Assembly (NCBI GenBank): GCA_013214355.1
Contig: JABSSL010000104.1
Coordinates: forward strand, 1 to 46,731
Origin: Saprospiraceae bacterium
Lineage (GTDB): Bacteria; Bacteroidota; Bacteroidia; Chitinophagales; Saprospiraceae
Direction: 5' to 3'
Length of the DNA stretch: 46,731 nucleotides
The position numbers and the translations under genes are program-made. Shown here one piece after another: positions 1-8,216 of this stretch (position 1 is its first letter; the number at the start of each line of letters is the position of its first letter). The notes below the pieces were generated by a model that searched no databases, was not told the origin of the DNA, and saw nothing but the letters and a program-made list of their open reading frames with translations.

Positions 1-3000
1 CCATTCTTCTCGAGATTGGATCAACTTGCTCTCTTGCATCTCAATGCTTTTTACCCTAAGTTAACACCTAAGCCAATTTTGGAGAAATATTATTTACTCA
101 TTCCTCTAAATATCGACCAATCCACTTGTGAAGTACCTAAGGAACATATCAAAGATCTACAACTGGGAAGGCAGGGCGAGCTCTGGGTGGGCGGTTTAGG
201 TTTTGTGCCATTCGCTCTTTCCTCCATGGATTTGGCAAGACTCAAAAAAGGAGAAAGGGTCGAAATTAAGCCCATTACTTCTAGGTCAGCTTGGGAAACT
301 TTCGCCGGGAATTTTAGAGTTTGGGCTTTGGATATAGATAACGATGGGGCTATTTGGATCGGATTGGACAACCGACATGCATCTTATGATGGGACTGATC
401 TTAAGATACATTGGAAAGACACCACGGTTATACATCAATATTCAGCGATTGCTGCTTTCCATCAAGATAGTGTATTCTGGGGTTCTGAGGATACGCCAGT
501 ACTTTTTCAGCAGAAAGGGCAAGTAACACCTGTAAAGGAGACTACTAATGCTCCTGTAACCTACATTATTACCAAAACCGATACAGCCACCTACTTCCTG
601 ACGACTTTTCAATTGCTAGAATTAAAAAGAGGCAAGTGGAGTCTATTGCATACGTTTGATCGATACGCAAGCTTGTATTTTAAAAATATGATTTTGGATC
701 GAGAAGGGAATTTTTGGATAGGGGGTGTAGGGGATCTTCTTAAACTTAGTCCCAATACTTTCGAAGTTAAGACGGAAGAAGATGTTCCTTGGTCAGGGAG
801 TAATCATTCCATTGTGGAATTGAGCACTGGAGAGATTTATATTGGGGGTAATCAAGCAAGGGTAAATCTCCACCATTCAGATTCAGCCAGAACGGCCTTT
901 CAACTGGATGTGCCGCTCAACTCTATTGTAGGTGATATTGAAGAGCATGAGGGGGCATTATGGTTTGCTACAAGTATGGGCGGCCTAGTCTATAAACAAG
1001 AAGATCTTTTTAAGGTATTCTCTACCCGCGAAGGACTTAGTGATAATGGACAATACTTTCTTTCTGGAGATAGGGCGGGGAATTTATGGTCAGGGGGAGA
1101 TGGAGGCATTAGTAAAGTAGTGAAGAAAAGGGACGGGACTATCAAGTTCGAAAACTATGTAGCCGCCATTCCTGGTGTTGCTACAGACTTTCCTGTCTTT
1201 GTCGATATGTTTGAAGGGCCGGAGGGGAGTGTTTGGGCGATTAGTGACAAAGGCTTGTATGTCATAGAGGATGATGTGCTAGTTCACAGCAAAATAGCAT
1301 TGGCCGCTAACCCGAATCCCATTATCACGGCAGTACAGGAATATAACGGCCAGATTTGGTTGAGTACCCAAGGAGAGGGCCTATGGCAGTGCCAGTTTGA
1401 GTCGGCTAAGCAATTGCAGGTGGCCCGTCGTTGGACAGCTGAAGATGGACTGCTTTCAGATGTTTTATTCGACTTGCATATGGATAAGCTGGAGCGGATG
1501 TGGGTCGTGAGCCAGGGAGGAATTTGCCGAATAGATTTAGGCGGGCAATTTGGAGCTGTCGAATGCTTTGATAAAAGGGATGGCTGGATTGATGAGGCTA
1601 GTGCACACTATCGGTTAATGGAAAGTAGAGATAGCTTGCTTTGGGCCATTAGTAAGACGAGTATTGTAAATTTCCCGCTGTATAATATCTCTAAGAATCA
1701 GATCAAACCGCAAGCTTTTATCAATAAAGTCGCCTTACTGGATCGGGAGGATGATATCTATCGGTATTCAAGTCAACCCACAGATAAACACTTACTGCCA
1801 CAGAACTTGGTATTACCCTACAACAAGAACTTCCTGGAGTTTTATTTCTCAACTACTAGTCATACCCAGGTAGATAAGAATAAGTTTAGGTATCAGTTAG
1901 AAGGCTTGAATCAGGACTGGAGTACACCAGCAGAGGATCGCGATATTTTGTATTCCGATCTACGGCCTGGTTTCTACACTTTTCATTTAAAAGCGGCCAA
2001 TAATGATGGTCTTTGGGGAGATGAGGTTAGCTTTTCTTTTAGGGTGCTCTCTCCTGTGTGGTTGAGATGGTGGGCCATTCTCACTTATGCAATTGTGCTA
2101 GGTTGGGGTATTTACAAGTTATATAGTTTTCAATTAGCTAGGCAGCTTACTTTGTTGGAAAATAAGCGATTACGTGATTTAGATCAGGTGAAGACAAACT
2201 TGTATACCAATATTACCCACGAATTCCGAACTCCGCTCACGGTAATTTTGGGCATTACCCAACAAATCAGAAAAGAGGTTAGAAAAACGACTCTACCTAA
2301 GCTGCAGCTTATTCAAAGAAATAGCCAACAATTGTTTGAGCTGATCAATCAGATGCTGGATCTTTCGAAATTGGAATCTGGCTACATGCGGCTAAATCTA
2401 ATTCAGGCGGATATCATCGCCCATGTAAGCTATCTTATTGGATCATTTACTTCCTATGCCGAGCAGCGAGAGATTGATCTCCACTTCTCCTCCAATCTAG
2501 AGCATTTGAACATGGATTTTGATCCCAAGGTGATCCAACAGGTATTGTCCAATTTATTGAGCAATGCACTGAAATTCACGCCAGCAGGAGGGGAGATATC
2601 TGTGGAATTGGGTAGGAAAGATAATTACTTGCAACTTCAAGTCCGGGATACTGGCGAGGGTATTGATCAAGAGCAGCTGCTGCATATTTTTGATCGATTT
2701 CATCAGGTGGATACCAGTACTACTAAAATACACGAAGGTACCGGGATCGGTTTAGCATTGGTGAAGGAGTGGGTGGATCATATGCGGGGACGCATCAGTG
2801 TGCAAAGCGAAATCGGTTTAGGTAGTACTTTTCTTATCGAATTACCCATTACTCAAACCGCTGCCATTTCGAAAACGGCTATCCAGGACCCAGTGAAAGT
2901 GGTTGAAAGCCGGCCTAACAAGTCGCCTTCGGATGCCAATCCCTTAAACCTACCCTTAGTTTTATTGATTGAAGACAATGCGGACGTGGCCCAATATCTG

Positions 3001-3699
3001 CGCTTGACCTTAGAAAATCGTTATCAATGTATCCATGCGGTGGATGGTCAGGAAGGCGTTGATATGGCCTGGGCACAAATTCCTGATTTAATTATCAGTG
3101 ATGTGATGATGCCTAAGATGGATGGATACGAAGTATGTCGCTTGCTTAAGGAGGATGAACGTAGCAATCATATTCCGATTATTCTTTTAACCGCCAAGGT
3201 GGACTTTGAAGATCGAATCGAAGGACTAACGCAGGGAGCAGACGCCTATCTAGCCAAACCTTTTGCTGAGGAGGAGTTGCTGATTAGAATGGACAACTTG
3301 CTAGAGTTGCGAAAGCAACTGCAACAGAAGTACAGCCAGGCTTTATTGACGGATGCTTCGCCTACAGTAAAGCAAGAACAGATTCAGGATCCGTTTCTGG
3401 AGAAACTTGAATTGACTATCTTAGACAATTTGGGGAAAGAAAAGTTTGGTTCTGAAGAACTGGCGAAAGTCCTGTTTTTAAGTCGATCCCAACTCCACCG
3501 AAAGATCAAAGCCTTAACCGGAAAATCGACTTCTATCTACCTCCGTATGATCCGACTTCGAGAAGCGCAGAAACTGCTCTCTAATACTGATCTAAGCATC
3601 TCCGAGATTGCCTATGAGGTAGGGTTTAAATCACCAGTATATTTCACACAGATCTATAAAAATACCTTTGGGGTGCCTCCCAGTGAGCGGCGCTCCTAG
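1..3699 (+). CDS. Hybrid two-component sensor kinase/response regulator with AraC output (5' truncated)
   Basis: One-protein two-component regulator of the HTCS type: a periplasmic propeller senses a ligand and the cytoplasmic part phosphorylates itself and binds DNA. The frame is open to the window edge, so the true start lies upstream; numbering here is from the TTG at 16. About residues 1-590 carry propeller repeats (for example DIDNDGAIWIGLDN, LDREGNFWIGG), then a Y_Y_Y domain (about 600-682) and one membrane segment (about 686-706). The HisKA box THEFRTPL has H735. The HATPase follows, with an N box LSNLLSNALKFTP and G boxes DTGEGI and GTGIGLAL. The receiver has phospho-acceptor D1029 in ISDVMMPKMDGYE and ends near AKPF. 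An AraC HTH occupies about 1140-1227. HTCS proteins usually control carbohydrate-use genes, but none of the usual targets adjoins it except a sulfatase 1.3 kb downstream. Confidence 0.95.
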   Translation, partial: PFFSRLDQLALLHLNAFYPKLTPKPILEKYYLLIPLNIDQSTCEVPKEHIKDLQLGRQGELWVGGLGFVPFALSSMDLARLKKGERVEIKPITSRSAWETFAGNFRVWALDIDNDGAIWIGLDNRHASYDGTDLKIHWKDTTVIHQYSAIAAFHQDSVFWGSEDTPVLFQQKGQVTPVKETTNAPVTYIITKTDTATYFLTTFQLLELKRGKWSLLHTFDRYASLYFKNMILDREGNFWIGGVGDLLKLSPNTFEVKTEEDVPWSGSNHSIVELSTGEIYIGGNQARVNLHHSDSARTAFQLDVPLNSIVGDIEEHEGALWFATSMGGLVYKQEDLFKVFSTREGLSDNGQYFLSGDRAGNLWSGGDGGISKVVKKRDGTIKFENYVAAIPGVATDFPVFVDMFEGPEGSVWAISDKGLYVIEDDVLVHSKIALAANPNPIITAVQEYNGQIWLSTQGEGLWQCQFESAKQLQVARRWTAEDGLLSDVLFDLHMDKLERMWVVSQGGICRIDLGGQFGAVECFDKRDGWIDEASAHYRLMESRDSLLWAISKTSIVNFPLYNISKNQIKPQAFINKVALLDREDDIYRYSSQPTDKHLLPQNLVLPYNKNFLEFYFSTTSHTQVDKNKFRYQLEGLNQDWSTPAEDRDILYSDLRPGFYTFHLKAANNDGLWGDEVSFSFRVLSPVWLRWWAILTYAIVLGWGIYKLYSFQLARQLTLLENKRLRDLDQVKTNLYTNITHEFRTPLTVILGITQQIRKEVRKTTLPKLQLIQRNSQQLFELINQMLDLSKLESGYMRLNLIQADIIAHVSYLIGSFTSYAEQREIDLHFSSNLEHLNMDFDPKVIQQVLSNLLSNALKFTPAGGEISVELGRKDNYLQLQVRDTGEGIDQEQLLHIFDRFHQVDTSTTKIHEGTGIGLALVKEWVDHMRGRISVQSEIGLGSTFLIELPITQTAAISKTAIQDPVKVVESRPNKSPSDANPLNLPLVLLIEDNADVAQYLRLTLENRYQCIHAVDGQEGVDMAWAQIPDLIISDVMMPKMDGYEVCRLLKEDERSNHIPIILLTAKVDFEDRIEGLTQGADAYLAKPFAEEELLIRMDNLLELRKQLQQKYSQALLTDASPTVKQEQIQDPFLEKLELTILDNLGKEKFGSEELAKVLFLSRSQLHRKIKALTGKSTSIYLRMIRLREAQKLLSNTDLSISEIAYEVGFKSPVYFTQIYKNTFGVPPSERRS

Positions 3700-3720
3700 C
3701 CTTTTTGCAACAAAAGAAAG

Positions 3721-4302
3721 ATGAAAAATCAACTCATAGAATATATATCACAGTTTGTTGAGCTTAACAAGGAAGAAGCACAGAGTATTCTATCCGCAAT
3801 TGCGGTAAAGCAGTACCAGGCAGGGGATACTTTATTAAAGGAAGGAATGATTTCTAGAATGTCATTTTTTAATTTAAAGGGCTGTGTTAGATTGTTCTAT
3901 CTGGTGGATGGAGAAGAAAAAACGACTTTCTTCTACACGGAGAACCAATTTATTACCTCGATCAGAAGTTTTACAGAGCGCGTACCTGCCAACCATTATT
4001 TAGAGTGTGTAGAAGAATGCAACTTAGCCTTAATACCCTATGAAGTCGAAAAACAGTTGTTAGAAAGGTTTCCAAAACTGGAGATCTTTTCGCGCATTAT
4101 CCTGGAACAGGAATTAGCTAATTATCAAGAAATGTTGTCGACATTTATCATCTCAAGTCCCGAACAACGCTACCTTAATCTACTACAGACTGCCCCTGAA
4201 TTGCTAAATAGAGTCCCCTTATACCAATTGGCCAGTTACATTGGGGTGAAAGCTGAAAGCTTAAGCAGAATTAGAGCAAGAATTAGCAAGCGGACTTCTT
4301 AA
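3721..4302 (+). CDS. Crp/Fnr family transcriptional regulator
   Basis: Cytoplasmic 193-residue regulator. The N-terminal two thirds read as a cyclic-nucleotide-binding-type beta roll (YQAGDTLLKEG, then GCVRLFYLVDGEEKTTFFY). The C-terminus is a short winged helix with the recognition stretch LASYIGVKAESLSRIRARI, typical of the Bacteroidota Crp/Fnr branch. I see no full cAMP-binding signature and no Fnr-type cysteine cluster, so the ligand is unknown. The ATG lies 21 bases after the hybrid kinase stop. The next gene is a DUF5367 membrane protein, and from my knowledge of Bacteroidota genomes such regulators often sit beside small membrane proteins of this kind. A second paralogue lies at 7558-8160. 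Confidence 0.9.
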   Translation: MKNQLIEYISQFVELNKEEAQSILSAIAVKQYQAGDTLLKEGMISRMSFFNLKGCVRLFYLVDGEEKTTFFYTENQFITSIRSFTERVPANHYLECVEECNLALIPYEVEKQLLERFPKLEIFSRIILEQELANYQEMLSTFIISSPEQRYLNLLQTAPELLNRVPLYQLASYIGVKAESLSRIRARISKRTS

Positions 4303-4365
4303 CTTAAGTCAATTTGCTTTTAGATCCGATTGGTGAACTTTGTTGCTGTAATCAAAAAAACAATT

Positions 4366-4767
4366 ATGAATTATCAGCATTTCAGTTTATCATTTGGGTT
4401 TTCCGTTTGGTTAATAGCAACTTTGATCTTTCGGATTTGGGGAAACGCTTTCTTCTTAATAGAAAACACCTTTCTTCTGACGACCTTCTTTCTAGGGACA
4501 ATTCCAAGCTTGTATTTTTTAATGAACTGGGTGTTTAATCAATATGAATTAACAGCAAGCAAAAGACTTGAAAGTGCAGTATTAATGGCAATACCAGGAA
4601 TGATTTGTGATGTTGCTTGTCTGAAATTTCATGATGCTGTTTTTCCAAAATTGACGGTTGAGCAGGCAATAGTACTTGGGGCCTGGATATTATGGGCCTA
4701 TGTAATCGTAGTGTTGATCGGCGTACTAAAAAGTAGAAAGGACAGTAGTATAGCACCTAGTCTATGA
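4366..4767 (+). CDS. DUF5367-like four-helix membrane protein
   Basis: Small integral membrane protein of unknown function, 133 residues from the ATG at 4366. The frame extends upstream to a TTG at 4330, but the ATG gives a clean N-terminus running into the first helix (SFGFSVWLIATLIFRIWG), so I chose it. Four hydrophobic stretches are visible: residues about 7-25, 30-51, 65-82 and 99-121. The WLIATLIFRIWG opening resembles DUF5367 proteins. It starts 63 bases after the Crp/Fnr stop on the same strand and may be its target or co-transcribed with it. No enzymatic motif is visible. Confidence 0.7.
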   Translation: MNYQHFSLSFGFSVWLIATLIFRIWGNAFFLIENTFLLTTFFLGTIPSLYFLMNWVFNQYELTASKRLESAVLMAIPGMICDVACLKFHDAVFPKLTVEQAIVLGAWILWAYVIVVLIGVLKSRKDSSIAPSL

Positions 4768-4959
4768 TGTTTAGCCTTGTTTGACGCAACTACATTCCTT
4801 ACATAAGACCGTTGCCGTGATTCGTAGCCCCAAGCAAGAAGGTGAAATACCTATCTCGGGGCAAGAAATGGATCCGATAATCAGTAAATCAGTTCTTCTT
4901 CTATCAGGTTCATTTGCAAACTATTTAAGATCTTGTTACAAATGATTCATTAAAGTAAC

Positions 4960-6498
4960 ATGAAACTAGTGTCAAAAATCTTACTGTTATTAAGTTGCCT
5001 GGGGATAGGATGCTTCAGTTGTTCCAATTTGACCAACAAGGAGGCTGAAGCCCATCAAACGCCACCCACTAATATCATTTTACTGATGGGGGATGATCAC
5101 GGTTGGGAAGAAACAGGATATGGAGGGCACCCTTTCATCAAAACACCGGTACTAGACCAAATGGCTGGAGGGGGACTCATTCTAGATAAATTCTATTCGG
5201 CCCATCCTAGTTGTTCCCCCACCAGAGGCAGTATTATCACGGGGCGACATCCCAATCGCTATGGCACCTTTGCGCCAGGCTGGTCCATTAGACCTGAGGA
5301 GGTTTCCATTGCACACTTACTTAAAGAAGCCGGTTATACAACGGCTCATTTTGGTAAGTGGCATCTAGGCCCCGTAAAGGCAGGGTCCCCGACCAACCCA
5401 GGTGCTATGGGGTTTGATACTTGGGTATCTCATGACAACTTTTTCGAGATGAATCCCACTCTTTCTCACAATGGGGCAGCCCCGGAAAAGATAGTAGGAG
5501 AGGGATCAGAGGTAATCATTGACAAAGCCATATCCTTTATCAATCAAAATACGTCCAGTAGCAGCCCTTTTTTTATTGTGGTATGGTTTGGCTCACCACA
5601 CGAGCCTTACCAAGCCTTGCCAACCGATCTAGCGCTCTACGAAAATTTACCAGATAGCTTAGCCAATCAGTACGTGCGATTAACTTCACTCACTTCTGGC
5701 GAACGAGTCGAACGTCCACTCGATTCCGTTCTACAAGAACGATTTGCAGAAATTACTGCGATGGATCGCGCCATTGGAAAACTCAGAAATCATCTAAAGA
5801 CAAAGGATCTTCAAGATAACACCATGGTCTGGTATTGCGGTGATAATGGAATTCCCTCTAGTGGGCTCTACCACTCCTCGCTACATGGTTTGAAAGGTAC
5901 TGTATATGAAGGGGGGACGCGCGTTCCTGGTATCATTGAATGGCCTAAAATAGTACAGGCCCCCATCAGGTCAGCAATGAACGCGGTGACCACTGACATC
6001 TTTCCGACGCTTTGTGAGCTAGTAGGTTTAGAACTTCCCAATCGTCCCATGGATGGGGTGAGCTTACTGCCACTAATTAAAGGAGAACAAGTAGAACGTG
6101 CACAGCCTATCCATTTCTGGAACTTTGATACTAGGCATCTAGCAAAAGACACTGCCTACATTGACGTAGAAAAGCAGAAAGGAACAACGCCCCTGGTGAA
6201 AAAACTTAGGGGGGCTTATACCAGAAACTTTCAGAACTTCCGGCATACCAGCATTAGCCCAGAGGACTTTCTAGGAGAACGAGCCATTCTAGATGACAAC
6301 TATAAATTGATCATTGATGAGCAAAAAGGGCAGGAAGTAAAGGAACTCTATGATATACGTGAAGACCCAGGCGAAAAGAAAAATCTAATAGCCCAAAATC
6401 CTACCATTGCTATACGCCTAGAGAAACAAATGAAGGACTGGCAGCAATCCGTACTTGAAAGTCTACTAGAGCGTGATTACGAGAAGTCAAATAAATAA
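4960..6498 (+). CDS. Sulfatase (arylsulfatase A-like), predicted lipoprotein
   Basis: Hydrolyses sulfate esters, probably from a sulfated glycan or similar substrate at the cell surface or periplasm. The 512-residue protein begins with a lipoprotein-type signal (LLSCLGIGC, then CFSC), so the mature enzyme is likely membrane-anchored. Metal-ligand D45 and D46 (MGDDHG), the formylglycine cysteine C85 in C-S-P-T-R with R89, GKWHLG, and D295-N296 in WYCGDNG followed by LKGTVYEGGTRVPG make a complete sulfatase catalytic set. A cysteine-type sulfatase needs a formylglycine-generating enzyme, and none is encoded in this window. It is followed 59 bases later by a SIMPL-domain gene on the same strand. 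The specific substrate cannot be told from the sequence. Confidence 0.95.
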   Translation: MKLVSKILLLLSCLGIGCFSCSNLTNKEAEAHQTPPTNIILLMGDDHGWEETGYGGHPFIKTPVLDQMAGGGLILDKFYSAHPSCSPTRGSIITGRHPNRYGTFAPGWSIRPEEVSIAHLLKEAGYTTAHFGKWHLGPVKAGSPTNPGAMGFDTWVSHDNFFEMNPTLSHNGAAPEKIVGEGSEVIIDKAISFINQNTSSSSPFFIVVWFGSPHEPYQALPTDLALYENLPDSLANQYVRLTSLTSGERVERPLDSVLQERFAEITAMDRAIGKLRNHLKTKDLQDNTMVWYCGDNGIPSSGLYHSSLHGLKGTVYEGGTRVPGIIEWPKIVQAPIRSAMNAVTTDIFPTLCELVGLELPNRPMDGVSLLPLIKGEQVERAQPIHFWNFDTRHLAKDTAYIDVEKQKGTTPLVKKLRGAYTRNFQNFRHTSISPEDFLGERAILDDNYKLIIDEQKGQEVKELYDIREDPGEKKNLIAQNPTIAIRLEKQMKDWQQSVLESLLERDYEKSNK

Positions 6499-6557
6499 GC
6501 AACTGGAAAGAAGATAGAACAATTACCCAGATTTTAAATCTCGAGAAAGAGAAACTT

Positions 6558-7505
6558 ATGAGTCTAAGATATACAATATGGTTATTGCTGATTGCGGATT
6601 TTGCGATAGGACAAGTATCAGGAAATGTAAACTATAGTAATAGGGTACAACTAGGAGAGAGCAATATCAGTGTGAATTTTAACTCCAATAGCGATCTGAT
6701 TATCAAGGTGAAAGGATTAAATAACGTACACGCAGATCATTATGTGGCGATGTTTAATATTAGTCAAAAGGGGGAGACGATCGAGCAAACCCATCAGCTA
6801 TTGGAAGAAAGGATCAAGCAAGTATCAACGGCCATAAAGAATATGAAGCAAGTTGAGCTCGTCGTTGATATGGTATCGTTTGCCCCACAGTATGCATATG
6901 AAAAAGAAAAGAAGGTCTTCAGCAAGAAGAGCTATAACGAGATTCCAGTCGGTTTTGAGCTACAGAAAAATCTGCACCTAAAATATGAAGCGCCAAATCA
7001 ATTGACGGAATTGGTTCGAATTTGTTCCGAAAATGAAATATACGATTTGATAGGGGTGGATTACATCGCGAATGATATCAAAGGGGAGAAAAAGAAATTG
7101 ATGGACCAAGCAGATCTGATAGTGCAGGAAAAGCTCGATAGATACGAAAAACTACTGTCCATAGAATTGGATTCCTTGGAAAAAGAGTTGGTAGATGGCT
7201 TCCGAATCATCTATCCTGTAGAGAGTTATAAATCCTATCAAGCATACTCAAGTTCATCGCTGAACGAAGGGGAATCTTCCCGTGTTAACCAATCTCAAAA
7301 GCGGAATACCTTATATTATCGGCCGATAGTCAATAAAGAATTTGACTTTGTAATCAACCCAGTGGTGGTTGAGCCTGTAATCCAAGTCTTGTATGAATTA
7401 CGTATTAAAATCAAACAACCGAAAATAAAGCAAGCAAAGCCAGAGAAGGAGTATATGATCATCCTGCCGAAGGGGGAGGTCAAAAAAATAGATATAGGGA
7501 ATTGA
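6558..7505 (+). CDS. SIMPL (DUF541)-domain exported protein
   Basis: Exported protein of 315 residues with a signal peptide (about 1-18, ending FAIGQ). Residues about 40-210 fit the SIMPL/DUF541 pattern: an opening strand on ligand-free periplasmic sequence, a helix (EQTHQLLEERIKQVSTAIKNM), a middle PVGFELQKNLHLKYEAPNQL segment and a GVDYIANDIKGEKKKLMDQA segment. SIMPL proteins are periplasmic or outer-membrane associated and their biochemical role is largely unsettled. The C-terminal 90 residues are a serine-rich linker followed by beta-rich sequence. Spacing to the sulfatase upstream (59 bases) and to the Crp/Fnr gene downstream (52 bases) allows co-transcription. Family assignment is from pattern recognition only. 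Confidence 0.65.
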   Translation: MSLRYTIWLLLIADFAIGQVSGNVNYSNRVQLGESNISVNFNSNSDLIIKVKGLNNVHADHYVAMFNISQKGETIEQTHQLLEERIKQVSTAIKNMKQVELVVDMVSFAPQYAYEKEKKVFSKKSYNEIPVGFELQKNLHLKYEAPNQLTELVRICSENEIYDLIGVDYIANDIKGEKKKLMDQADLIVQEKLDRYEKLLSIELDSLEKELVDGFRIIYPVESYKSYQAYSSSSLNEGESSRVNQSQKRNTLYYRPIVNKEFDFVINPVVVEPVIQVLYELRIKIKQPKIKQAKPEKEYMIILPKGEVKKIDIGN

Positions 7506-7557
7506 AAGCGACCGAAAACCCTAATATAATGCACGTACTAAATTTTCAACGCTACTA

Positions 7558-8160
7558 ATGACCAGTGACCATCTTGATTTTTTTAAGAAAGTGGTAAAGA
7601 AGATCGATCCAAAGATGCCACTTGAGGCTTTGGAGTACTTGGAAAATGGACTGCAAGAACGCAAGTACCAAAGAAATCAATTATTTCTTGATCCATTTAC
7701 TAAACATAAAGAAATAGGATTCCTTGCCGAAGGTTTAGTTAGGGGGTACTATATTAACGATAAAGGAGAGGAAATAACCACCCGATTTAATGCTGAAGGA
7801 AGTTTTGTTACGGACTACTCTGCCTTCCTAAATCAAATCCACAGTCAGTATTACTTTCAATGTCTTGAGTCTTCGTCATTTCTATGCTTTGACTATGATT
7901 ACATAAATGAAGGATACCGGAAATATGCGACGCTAGAACGTTTTGGAAGATTAATAGCCGAATTTGTGGTCAATACACTCGAAAACCGACTTCGTAGTTT
8001 TCACTTTTTGGATGCTGAAAAGCGGTACCTCCTATTTATGCAGCAGTATCCTCATCTTACTAATCGGGTCACCATCAAGCACCTCAGCTCCTACCTTGGC
8101 GTCACAAGACCGTCCTTAAGCAGGATCCGAAAAAAAATAACAGACCGCCCAAAACGGTAA
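7558..8160 (+). CDS. Crp/Fnr family transcriptional regulator (second copy)
   Basis: A 200-residue cytoplasmic regulator with the same layout as the protein at 3721-4302: a cyclic-nucleotide-binding-like roll (NQLFLDPFTKHKEIGFLAEG, then VRGYYINDKGEEITTRFNAEG) and a C-terminal helix-turn-helix LSSYLGVTRPSLSRIRKKI. The two paralogues share the spacing of these blocks but are clearly diverged. The ligand is unknown. It ends 56 bases before the TonB receptor gene, which has its own -7 box, so this regulator may control that receptor operon; this is inferred from position only. Confidence 0.9.
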   Translation: MTSDHLDFFKKVVKKIDPKMPLEALEYLENGLQERKYQRNQLFLDPFTKHKEIGFLAEGLVRGYYINDKGEEITTRFNAEGSFVTDYSAFLNQIHSQYYFQCLESSSFLCFDYDYINEGYRKYATLERFGRLIAEFVVNTLENRLRSFHFLDAEKRYLLFMQQYPHLTNRVTIKHLSSYLGVTRPSLSRIRKKITDRPKR

Positions 8161-8193
8161 CATAGGTTACGCACTCCTGGTCAATGTTCCCCA

Positions 8194-8201
8194 TAGCTTT
8201 G
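8194..8201 (+). promoter_or_regulatory. Candidate -7 box for the TonB receptor/DUF4249 operon
   Basis: TAGCTTTG matches the Bacteroidota primary sigma -7 consensus TAnnTTTG and lies 15 bases before the ATG at 8217. I could not find a good TTG -33 element at the usual 19-21 base spacing, so the call is tentative. Confidence 0.4.
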
Positions 8202-8216
8202 TAAGAAAAAAAAGTT

